DNA from: CAZTTG01 sp964615935
GTDB lineage: Bacteria > Planctomycetota > UBA1135 > GCA-002686595
Assembly (NCBI GenBank): GCA_964615935.1
Contig: CAZTTG010000088.1
Span: 1-27,099 of the forward strand
Reading direction: 5' to 3'
DNA: 27,099 nt
Translations under genes and position numbers: made by a program
The notes under the pieces: model-generated
What the model was told of the DNA's origin: nothing
What the model saw: only the letters and a program-made list of their open reading frames with translations
Database searches by the model: none
Shown: positions 15,328-22,172 of the stretch, in pieces
How positions within the stretch are numbered: position 1 is the stretch's first letter
How the letters are laid out: every line of letters begins with the position of its first letter

Positions 15328-15552
15328 TAGTGTCCTGAGTCCGATGCATCTTTGCGCAAGACGGTAGACTGCGCGTTCCTGGCAAGGCGCGCGGACGACG
15401 CGTATTCGCTGTGATACTCGGAGGGGTAAGCCCCGGTCGCCCGAAGGGCGATCGCGGCGATCCAGTGGATCGCCGCGAAGGGGACCCCGCAACGCCGCCA
15501 GGGGCGCGCAGGCTGCCGTGTTGTGTGAAGATGCATCGGACTCAGGGCACTA
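15328..15552. mobile_element. MITE-like terminal-inverted-repeat element, copy 1 (operon A)
   Basis: A 221-bp element (15330-15550) is flanked by TA on both sides, as expected for a TA target duplication. Its 23-bp terminal repeats (15330-15352 and 15528-15550) match at 22 of 23 positions, and weaker pairing continues inward for about 10 bases. The outer 12 bases are GTGTCCTGAGTC. It encodes nothing. Internal sequence shared with copy 2 includes GACGACGCGTATTCGC (15394-15409) and GCAACGCCGCCAGGGGC (15489-15505). A segment absent from copy 2 carries two strong hairpins (15438-15450 and 15452-15478). TA target plus short inverted repeats suggest mobilisation by an IS630/Tc1-mariner-like transposase; no transposase gene is in the window. 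Confidence 0.75.
15452..15478. repeat. 12-bp perfect hairpin inside MITE copy 1
   Basis: TCGCGGCGATCC (15452-15463) pairs with GGATCGCCGCGA (15467-15478) around an AGT loop. It is directly preceded by CGCCC-GAA-GGGCG (15438-15450). Copy 2 lacks this segment. Confidence 0.7.
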
Positions 15553-16635
15553 ATCCCTCTCGCGTCCCCGCGGGTCGAGGGCGTCGCGCAGGCCGTCGCC
15601 CAGGAGGTTCAGGGCCAGCAGGGTCACGCCCATGGCCAGCGCCGGCCAGGTCACCAGCCACCAGAAGCTCACCAGCGGGTTGAGGGCGTCGATGCCGTCG
15701 ACCGCCAGGTGGCCCCAGCTCACCTTGGGCGGATCGATGCCCAGGCCCAGGAAGGACAGGAAGGCCTCGAAGAGCATCACCTGGGGGATGGTCAGCGTCA
15801 GGAAGACGATCGCCACCGAGAGCACGTTGGGCAGGATGTGGGTGAGCAGGATCCTTCCGGTGGAGGCGCCCAGCGCCCGCGCCGCGTCGACGAACTCGGC
15901 GCTCTTGAGCGACAGCACCTGCCCGCGCACCACCCGCGCCATGGTGAGCCAGAAGATGGCGCCGATGACGACGAAGAAGACCTTCTCCTCGTCGACCAGG
16001 CTCTGGCGCTCGAGGTCCTCGCGGCCGCCCGACAGCAGGGTGAGGACGAAGATGACCACGAAGATGAAGGGCAGCGAGTACAGGATGTCCACCAGCCGCA
16101 TCATCAGGTTGTCGATTCGGCCGCCCACCAGGCCGGAGAGGGCTCCGTAGCCGACGCCGATCACCAGCGAGCACAGGGCCGCCGCCAGCGACACCAGGAT
16201 CGAGGTGCGGCTGCCCCAAACGATGCGCGCCAGGAGGTCCCGTCCCTTGGCGTCGGTCCCCAGCCAGCTCCCGGTCTGCCAGCTCCCGAAGAGCGTCTCG
16301 CGGGCGTCCAGCATGCGCTCGTCCAGCCAGGAGAGCTCCCAGTAGTCGCGCTCGTAGTGGGGATCGACGAAGGCCTCCCAGGGCCAGGTGGGGGCCTGGG
16401 GCTGGAGCTGCAGGTGCATGGCCTTGGGCGAGGGGATCGGCAGGAGCGGCGCCAGGAAGCTCATCAGGCCGATGGCGACCAGGATGCGCAGGCTCCACCA
16501 GGCCGGCCGGTTGCGCCGCAGGGCCCGCCCGGCGTCCTGCCACAGGCTGCGCCCGCGCACCCCGCTGGCGGCGACCAGCAGGGCGTCCAGGTCGCGGTCG
16601 GGCGGGGCCGGTCGCTGGCGGGGGGGGATAGCCAC
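15550..16635 (-). CDS. Peptide-type ABC importer permease, DppC/OppC-like (operon A)
   Basis: A 361-residue inner-membrane permease. The first membrane helix is near 47-66. A periplasmic segment of about 60 residues, rich in Trp/Tyr/Glu, precedes the family motif LGTDAKGRDLLARIVWG (about 125-141). Further helices and the cytoplasmic EAA-type loop ARALGASTGRILLTHILPN, which contacts the ATPases, follow, then FLSFLGLGIDPP. The length is slightly above the usual 280-300 because of the enlarged first periplasmic loop. The start is GTG, directly after the stop of permease B, with GGAGGAGGG upstream. The TAG stop uses the flanking TA and first G of the inserted element, so the insertion lies exactly at the end of the coding sequence; the usual LRDALDPRxR ending is preserved. 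Confidence 0.94.
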   Translation of the reverse strand: MAIPPRQRPAPPDRDLDALLVAASGVRGRSLWQDAGRALRRNRPAWWSLRILVAIGLMSFLAPLLPIPSPKAMHLQLQPQAPTWPWEAFVDPHYERDYWELSWLDERMLDARETLFGSWQTGSWLGTDAKGRDLLARIVWGSRTSILVSLAAALCSLVIGVGYGALSGLVGGRIDNLMMRLVDILYSLPFIFVVIFVLTLLSGGREDLERQSLVDEEKVFFVVIGAIFWLTMARVVRGQVLSLKSAEFVDAARALGASTGRILLTHILPNVLSVAIVFLTLTIPQVMLFEAFLSFLGLGIDPPKVSWGHLAVDGIDALNPLVSFWWLVTWPALAMGVTLLALNLLGDGLRDALDPRGRERD

Positions 16636-17613
16636 TCAGCCCTCCTCCAGCTCGATGCGGGGGTCCAGCAGGCCGTAGGCCAGATCGACCGCGGTGTTCA
16701 GCGCGAAGACCATGGCCGTGTACAGGATGGTCACGCCCATGGACAGGGTGTAGTCGCGGCTCAGGGCGCTGTTCACGAAGTGGGAGCCGGTGCCCGGGAT
16801 GTTGAAGATCTTCTCGATCACCAGGCTCCCGGTCAGGATGCCGGCGGCGGCCGGACCGAGGTAGGAGATCACCGGCAGCAGCCCCCCGGCCAGCGCGTGT
16901 CGCACGATCACCAGGCGCGCCGGCAGGCCCTTGGCGCGGGCGGTCCGGATCCAGTCCGAGGAGAGGACCTCCAGCATGCCGGTCCGGGTGAGCCGCGCGA
17001 TGTAGGCCGCGAAGGGGGCGCCCAGGGCCAGGCTGGGCAGCAGCATGTGCCTCAGGCTGCCCCAGCCCGCGACCGGGGCCAGGGGGATGGCGAAGGCCAG
17101 GAGCAGGATCAGCAGCGAGGCGATCACGAAGTTGGGCAGGGCGATGCCCAGGGTCGCCAGCAGGCGCAGGGCGACGTCCAGCCCGCCGTGCGGCCGCAGG
17201 GCCGAGGCCAGGCCGGCCCCCAGGCCCAGGACCAGGGCCCAGAAGAGCGCCAGCAGGCCCAGGAGGACCGACACCGGCAGCGACTGCGCGATGATGTCGT
17301 TCACGGTGTAGTCGCGCATCGAGAAGGAGGGCCCCAGGTCGCCCGCCAGCACGCCCCCGAAGATCCGCGTGCGATCGCCGAACAGGCCCTGCTGATCCAG
17401 GTTGAGCGGCCCGACGTAGTGCAGGAACTGGCGGGGCAGCGACCAGTCGAGGTGGTAGCGGGCCTGTAGGTTGCGCTCGACCACCTCGTTCAGCGCGCGG
17501 TCGGCGTCGAAGGGGCCGCCCGGCACCGCCCGCATCAGGACGAAGGAGATGGCCACCACCGCGAGGAGGGTGAGCGCGAACCACAGGAGCCGGCGGAGCA
17601 GGAAGGCGGCCAT
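16636..17613 (-). CDS. Peptide-type ABC importer permease, DppB/OppB-like (operon A)
   Basis: A 325-residue inner-membrane permease of normal family length. It starts with MAAFLLRRLLWFALTLLAVV, the typical first helix, followed by MRAVPGGPF and the amphipathic segment ending in GDLGPSFSMRDYTVNDIIAQSLPVS. The EAA-type loop DWIRTARAKGLPARLVIVRHAL and the end motif EKIFNIPGTGSHFVNSALSRDYT are well conserved. It pairs with permease C to form the channel. The ATG overlaps the TGA stop of the binding-protein gene by one base (TGATG), and its own stop abuts the GTG of permease C, so all three are probably co-translated. Confidence 0.95.
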   Translation of the reverse strand: MAAFLLRRLLWFALTLLAVVAISFVLMRAVPGGPFDADRALNEVVERNLQARYHLDWSLPRQFLHYVGPLNLDQQGLFGDRTRIFGGVLAGDLGPSFSMRDYTVNDIIAQSLPVSVLLGLLALFWALVLGLGAGLASALRPHGGLDVALRLLATLGIALPNFVIASLLILLLAFAIPLAPVAGWGSLRHMLLPSLALGAPFAAYIARLTRTGMLEVLSSDWIRTARAKGLPARLVIVRHALAGGLLPVISYLGPAAAGILTGSLVIEKIFNIPGTGSHFVNSALSRDYTLSMGVTILYTAMVFALNTAVDLAYGLLDPRIELEEG

Positions 17614-19736
17614 CAGTCCCCCGCGCCCCCGTGCCCGCCCGCGCGACCGTCGGGGGGGTAGAGCCCCTCGCCCGGACCCGGAGCCGCCGCGCGCTCCCGG
17701 CCCCGGGGCGTCTCCCGGCGCCGCTCGGCCAGCTCGGTATCGTCCATCCAGTACCAGTGCTTGGGGTGGTGCTCGTCCTGGGCGTTCTCGAAGAAGCCCC
17801 CCAGCCGCGGATTGACCAGGTTCTGGCTGGCGTAGAAGTAGATGGGCAGGATGGGCATCTGCTCCATCAGGAGGGCCTCCGCCTGCTGCAGGAGCTCGCG
17901 GCGACGGGGGGGGCGCCACTCGGTCCGGGCGGCCTCGATCAGGCGATCGTACTCGGGATGGCCCCAGCCGGTCCGGTTGTTCCGGCCGTCGGTCACGAAG
18001 AGTTCGAGGAAGCTGGCCGGATCGGGGTAGTCGGCGATCCACACCGAGCGCGAGATCTCGTAGCCGAGCTGGTTCTGGGTGTCCAGGTAGACCTTCCACT
18101 CCTGGTTCTTCAGCTTCACCTCGAGCCCCAGGATCTTGTTCCAGCCGTCGGCGATCACCTCGGCGATGTCCTTGTGGGCCTCGCTGGTGTTGAACAGGAT
18201 CTCGATGGCCGGCAGGGGTCGCTTCCGGGGACCGTAGCCGGCCTGGGCCAGGAGCCTGCGGGCGCCGAAGGGGTCCTCGGCGCCGAAGGGCTGGTTGGTG
18301 TAGCCCGGCATGGCGTCGGGCACCAGCGCCAGGGCCGGCCGCTGGCCCGCCTTGGTGATCATCTCGCAGATGGCCTGCCGGTCGATGCTCATGGCCAGGG
18401 CGCGGCGCAGGCGGGGATCGTCCAGCGGCGGCCGGGTGGTGTTGATCCGGTAGAAGTAGGCGCCCAGGTAGGGGACCGAGCCGAAGTCCTCCCGCTTCGC
18501 GAGGTGGGGCGCCAGGTCGCTGGGGATGGTGCCGTTGAGCCAGTCGCACTCCCCGGTCAGGTAGAGGTTGAGGGCCGTGCCGTGGTGGTCGACCGACAGG
18601 ATGTCGATGCTGCGCATGGCCACGCTCCCGGCGTCCCAGTAGCCCGGGTTGCGCACCAGCCGGATGCGGTCGCGGATGCGGCGCTCGCGCAGGAGGAAGG
18701 GCCCGTTGGTGACGAGCCGGCCCGGTCGCAGCCACTCGATCTCCCAGCTCGCCGGCCACCGCTGGCGGGCCTCCTCCAGGGCCCTGCGGCTCACCGGGCA
18801 GAGCGGAGGCGAGGCCAGGATGTCGAGGAAGTAGGGGGTGGGGCTCTTCAGGCGGATCCGCAGCGTCCGGGAATCGACGGCCCGGATGGCCACGCGGGGC
18901 CACAGCACCTCCTCGCGGAAATCCTCGCCCGGGCTCATGGCCGCCAGCTCGCCCTCGGTGGCCTCGATCGGCTCGAGCTCGACCAGCCAGCCCTCCGGGC
19001 CGGACCACTCCTGCGGCAGCTCCCGGGGGGAGGAGACCCACCTGGGGTTGACCGCGGTGACCTCCCCGCTGACGGGGGAGGCGATCGCGGTCCGCCGGTT
19101 CCCGCTCAGCGCCTCCGCCAGGCGCTCGCCCTGGTAGATGAGCTGGCCCACGACGGGCACCCGCAGCCCCTGCGGGCTGCCGATCTGCTTGAGCTGCATG
19201 GAGGTGACGCCCACCCGTACCCGCCCGTCCTCGACCCGCTCCACCCAGTGAAAGGTGTCGGGATAGAGCCGGTGCCCCGGCCAGGTGGAGTAGGTCCGGG
19301 CGCCCACGACGTACCACAGCTGATAGGCGTACTCCGCGGCGGTGGCCGGGTGGAGCAGGCGCCGGAAGCTCCACTCGAAGTCCTCGGCGCTCACCGGCTC
19401 TCCGTCCGACCAGCGGGCATCGGCGCGGATGTGGAAGGTGTAGTCGGTCCGGTTGGGAGAGATCTCCCAGCTCTCCGCCTGCCCCGGGACGGGCCTCAGC
19501 GTCCTGGGGTGCCGGGAGCACAGGCCCTCGAAGAGCGCGCCGACGACGCGACCCGAGGGGACGTCCGTGGCGGCCGCGGGGTCGAGGGAGCGGACCCCGC
19601 CCCCGTTGTTGAAGACGACGTCGGCGCGCTCCAGCCGGGCCCTGCTGGCGACGAGCAGGACGGCGGCGAGCAGACCGACGAAAAGGAGGGGCGGCAGGAG
19701 CCGTCGCAGCCGGCCAGCGCGTCCCCGGGAATCCAT
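17613..19736 (-). CDS. Peptide/oligopeptide ABC substrate-binding protein with inserted GcvH-like domain (operon A)
   Basis: A 707-residue family-5 solute-binding protein with an N-terminal membrane anchor or signal (LRRLLPPLLFVGLLAAVLLVA) and no clear lipobox. Family motifs are present: GGGVRSLDPAAATD, YTFHIRADARWSDGEPVSAEDFEWSF, LKSPTPYFLDIL, GPFLLRERR and NTTRPPLDDPRLRRALAMSIDRQ. It exceeds the usual 500-600 residues because residues about 161-273 form an extra module that reads like a glycine cleavage H protein: HWVERVEDGRVRVGVT, then IASPVSGEVTAVNPRW and GPEGWLVELEPIE. The residue at the lipoyl-lysine position is Asn213. The C-terminus has a charged Gly/Arg/Pro-rich tail. The start at 19736 is preferred because TAGCAT lies 7 bases upstream; starts at 19745 or 19772 are possible. 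The stop overlaps permease B by one base. Confidence 0.93.
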   Translation of the reverse strand: MDSRGRAGRLRRLLPPLLFVGLLAAVLLVASRARLERADVVFNNGGGVRSLDPAAATDVPSGRVVGALFEGLCSRHPRTLRPVPGQAESWEISPNRTDYTFHIRADARWSDGEPVSAEDFEWSFRRLLHPATAAEYAYQLWYVVGARTYSTWPGHRLYPDTFHWVERVEDGRVRVGVTSMQLKQIGSPQGLRVPVVGQLIYQGERLAEALSGNRRTAIASPVSGEVTAVNPRWVSSPRELPQEWSGPEGWLVELEPIEATEGELAAMSPGEDFREEVLWPRVAIRAVDSRTLRIRLKSPTPYFLDILASPPLCPVSRRALEEARQRWPASWEIEWLRPGRLVTNGPFLLRERRIRDRIRLVRNPGYWDAGSVAMRSIDILSVDHHGTALNLYLTGECDWLNGTIPSDLAPHLAKREDFGSVPYLGAYFYRINTTRPPLDDPRLRRALAMSIDRQAICEMITKAGQRPALALVPDAMPGYTNQPFGAEDPFGARRLLAQAGYGPRKRPLPAIEILFNTSEAHKDIAEVIADGWNKILGLEVKLKNQEWKVYLDTQNQLGYEISRSVWIADYPDPASFLELFVTDGRNNRTGWGHPEYDRLIEAARTEWRPPRRRELLQQAEALLMEQMPILPIYFYASQNLVNPRLGGFFENAQDEHHPKHWYWMDDTELAERRRETPRGRERAAAPGPGEGLYPPDGRAGGHGGAGD

Positions 19737-19743
19737 GCAGGGC

Positions 19744-19772
19744 ATGCTAGCGGTCGGCTCGAAACGCCGCAA
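19744..19772 (-). promoter_or_regulatory. Promoter of ABC operon A
   Basis: On the minus strand TTGCGG (19772-19767), a 17-base spacer and TAGCAT (19749-19744) precede the ATG at 19736 by 7 bases. The transcript would start at or beside the start codon, so the first gene may be read from a leaderless mRNA. An ATG at 19745 overlaps the -10 box, which argues against that start. Confidence 0.5.
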
Positions 19773-19799
19773 CTCATGCTCTCGTAACGGGTTGGATGC

Positions 19800-19829
19800 T
19801 TGACCTGGCGTGCGGGGGGGGGCTATCCT
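19800..19829 (+). promoter_or_regulatory. Promoter of ABC operon B
   Basis: TTGACC (19800-19805), an 18-base spacer rich in G and TATCCT (19824-19829) form the best sigma70-like promoter in the window. Transcription would start near 19836 and leave a GC-rich leader of about 127 bases before the ATG at 19963. The leader has several CCGG-type palindromes but no riboswitch I recognise. The promoter diverges from that of operon A, with the two -35 boxes 27 bases apart, so one regulator could serve both. Confidence 0.65.
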
Positions 19830-19962
19830 GAACGCCCACGCGCGGCGGGATGGCGCGAGGTCCGGTGCGAAGGTCCATTATGCTCCCTGCAGAGGGGGCG
19901 CGGCTCGACCGCCGGCCGGCTCGCGGCCCTCCCCCACTTCTCTGTTTGGAGCATCCTCGCCC

Positions 19963-21990
19963 ATGACTGCCCAGGGAATGGAAAAGGCCCCGCCGCGCGC
20001 CGTCGCGGCGGTCGTCGTGCTCGCGCTCTTCGCCTGCGCGCTGCTCGCCCGACCCGGCCGCGGCTCGGCCGACCCGCCCGGCGCGGCCCCCGGGCCGGCC
20101 GCCGGCTTCCAGGAGGTGGCCGGCCCCGGCGACGCCCTCCCCGACGTCTTCCACCCCGAGACCCAGGCGGGCCGGCCCCAGCCCGAGCCGGCGCTGGGCG
20201 GTCGGGTGATCGTCCACATTCCCGCCCTGCCCGAGAGCCTCAACTTCACGACCAACAACGCCTGGGTCACCCACCGGGTCCTCTACGAGGTCCACGAGCC
20301 CCTCGTCCGCAAGAACTGGGAGCACTGGGAACTCGAGCCGGTGCTGTGCACCCACTGGGACCAGGAGGACCAGCTCGTGCTGGACCCCGAGCACCTGGAC
20401 GAGTGGCGCGATCGGGCCACCTCGGTGGGGGAGGGGGACGAGGCCTTCTGGTCGCTCTACGGTCAGCTCAGCCGGGAGGGCGCCGACTGGCGGTTGAAGC
20501 CCCTCTCCCCGGACAACCCCCTGGGCCAGGAGACCGTGGTGCCCAGCGCCCACGTGAAGAGCGTGGAGCGGGGGACCGTCTTCACCTTCCACCTGCGGGA
20601 AGGCGTCAAGTGGCACGACGGCCACGTCCTCGACGCCCGCGACGTCCACTTCAGCTGGGACCTCTACAACAACCCCGAGGTGGACTGCGACGAGAAGCGC
20701 TTCATGTACACCAAGGCGAAGCGCTGCGACATCCCCGACGAGCGGACGGTGCGCTTCTTTTGCGCCCGGCAGCACTACGACACGCTGAACATCATCGGAG
20801 ACGTGCCGCTGCTGCCCTCGCACCTCTACGATCTCCTCGATCCCGACTGCGCCGACTGCGACCCGGGCGCCAGCCTGGCCGAGCGCGGCCGCTACGTGAA
20901 CGAGAACCCCCACAACCACGAGGGCTTCATCGGCCTGGGCCCCTACCGGGTCACCGAGTACACCCAGCAGTACATCGAGGCGGAGCGCTTCGAGGACTAC
21001 TTCGATCCCGAGAACGCCGGCTACGTGGACGTCATCCGCTGGCGCTACATCCAGGGCGTGGACGCCGCCTTCCAGGCCCTGATCAACGGCGAGCTGGACT
21101 GGCTGGGCACCCTGCTCTCGACTCAGTACTTCGGCGAGGCCACCGCCCTGCCGGTCTTCGCCACCGACTTCTACAAGGGCTACTACTACACCGGGGTCTA
21201 CGGCTACGTGGGCTGGAACCTGTACCAGCCGCACCTCAAGGACCAGCGGGTGCGGCAGGCCCTGGCGCGCTGCTTCGACTTCGGCCTGCACAAGCGCACC
21301 CACTACAAGGGCCTGTGCAACCAGGTGACCGGCATCGCCCCCTTCTTCTCGCTGGGCTACGACCACGACGTGGAGCCCTACCCCTTCGATCTCGATCGGG
21401 CCCGGGAGATGCTGGCCGAGGCCGGCTGGTACGACCGCGACGGGGACGGGGTGATCGACAAGCACGGCGTCAAGATGGAGATCGAGCTCCTGTGCGCCGC
21501 CGGCAGCGACACCAGCATCGCCTTCGGCCGGGCGTACAAGGAGAAGCTGGCCACCATCGGGGTCGAGCTGAAGATGGTCCAGTACGAGTTCGCCACCATG
21601 TGGGAGAGGGTGCGCAACCGGGACTTCGACGCCTGCTGCCTGGCCTGGGTCCCCGACCTGGAGTCCGATCCCGAGCAGATCTGGCACTCCCGGTGGGGCA
21701 CCTACGGGACACGCGGCTCGAACAACTCCGGGCTGCAGGACCGGCACGTCGACGAGCTGATCGAGAAGATCCAGCGCACCATCGACCTGGATGCGCGCAT
21801 GGAGTACCGCAAGGAGCTGCACCGCTACCTGTACGACCTGCAGCCCTACCTGTTCCTGTACAACGCCCCGCGCAAGTTCGCCTGCAACAAGGCCCTGCGC
21901 GGGGTCGAGCTGGTGAAGATCCCCCCGGGCTACGTCATCCGGCGCTGGTACTACCCGGAGGGCACGCCCGGCACCCGCCCGATCAAGTAG
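19963..21990 (+). CDS. Peptide/oligopeptide ABC substrate-binding protein (operon B)
   Basis: A 675-residue family-5 solute-binding protein. The N-terminus (RAVAAVVVLALFACALLA) is a signal peptide or anchor; LFAC is only a weak lipobox. A Pro/Gly/Ala linker follows, then the mature domain from GGRVIVHIPALPESLNFTT. Conserved parts are VFTFHLREGVKWHDGHVLDARDVHFSW, GFIGLGPYRVTEY, ALINGELDWLGTL, DQRVRQALARCFDF and the Ca-loop-like DRDGDGVIDKHG. About 70 residues (134-203) are inserted in the first lobe between LEPVLCTHW and VFTFHLREG, at a different place from the insertion in the operon A protein. The ATG at 19963 is chosen because a signal peptide begins there and TTGGAG lies upstream; the longer frame to 19810 would overlap the promoter. 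The stop lies 15 bases before an inserted inverted-repeat element. Confidence 0.92.
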   Translation: MTAQGMEKAPPRAVAAVVVLALFACALLARPGRGSADPPGAAPGPAAGFQEVAGPGDALPDVFHPETQAGRPQPEPALGGRVIVHIPALPESLNFTTNNAWVTHRVLYEVHEPLVRKNWEHWELEPVLCTHWDQEDQLVLDPEHLDEWRDRATSVGEGDEAFWSLYGQLSREGADWRLKPLSPDNPLGQETVVPSAHVKSVERGTVFTFHLREGVKWHDGHVLDARDVHFSWDLYNNPEVDCDEKRFMYTKAKRCDIPDERTVRFFCARQHYDTLNIIGDVPLLPSHLYDLLDPDCADCDPGASLAERGRYVNENPHNHEGFIGLGPYRVTEYTQQYIEAERFEDYFDPENAGYVDVIRWRYIQGVDAAFQALINGELDWLGTLLSTQYFGEATALPVFATDFYKGYYYTGVYGYVGWNLYQPHLKDQRVRQALARCFDFGLHKRTHYKGLCNQVTGIAPFFSLGYDHDVEPYPFDLDRAREMLAEAGWYDRDGDGVIDKHGVKMEIELLCAAGSDTSIAFGRAYKEKLATIGVELKMVQYEFATMWERVRNRDFDACCLAWVPDLESDPEQIWHSRWGTYGTRGSNNSGLQDRHVDELIEKIQRTIDLDARMEYRKELHRYLYDLQPYLFLYNAPRKFACNKALRGVELVKIPPGYVIRRWYYPEGTPGTRPIK

Positions 21991-22005
21991 GGGCGTGCCA
22001 GGAGC

Positions 22006-22171
22006 TAGTGTCCTGAGTCAGAAGTTCGTGCACATATCTCGCGTCCCCGGCGGCCCCTGGCGGCGTTGCACCTCCTCCGAGTATTGCGGGCGAATACGCG
22101 TCGTCGGTGCGCCTAGCCAGGAACCACCGGGGACGCGATCTATGCCCACGAACTCCTGACTCAGGACACCA
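22006..22171. mobile_element. MITE-like terminal-inverted-repeat element, copy 2 (operon B)
   Basis: A 162-bp element (22008-22169), with TA on the left and CA on the right. The 23-bp terminal repeats (22008-22030 and 22147-22169) match at 22 of 23 positions, and imperfect pairing continues for a further 25-35 bases (GCGTCCCCGG at 22041-22050 pairs with its complement at 22127-22136). The outer 12 bases, GTGTCCTGAGTC, equal those of copy 1. Internal blocks 22053-22069 and 22090-22105 are exact reverse complements of blocks in copy 1, so the two copies lie in opposite directions in the window but in the same direction relative to their host operons. It encodes nothing. Confidence 0.75.
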
Positions 22172-22172
22172 G

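Noticed and set aside
18918..19256. Separate gcvH gene
   Set aside because: The H-protein-like sequence is in frame inside the binding protein, with no own start, stop or ribosome binding site.
16636..19521. 961-codon minus frame ending in permease B
   Set aside because: The upstream two thirds are out of frame with the binding-protein gene; permease B starts at 17613 with a normal N-terminal helix and a TGATG junction.
19810..19962. 51-codon N-terminal extension of binding protein B
   Set aside because: It overlaps the -10 box of the promoter and precedes the signal peptide; start at 19963 fits better.
19774..21822. 682-codon minus frame opposite binding protein B
   Set aside because: Antisense shadow, Val/Leu/Gly-rich without any family feature, and it would cover the divergent promoters.
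22107..22172. N-terminal extension of permease B (operon B) from ATG 22107
   Set aside because: It would be encoded by the MITE-like element and is absent from the family; GTG at 22173 begins the conserved first helix.
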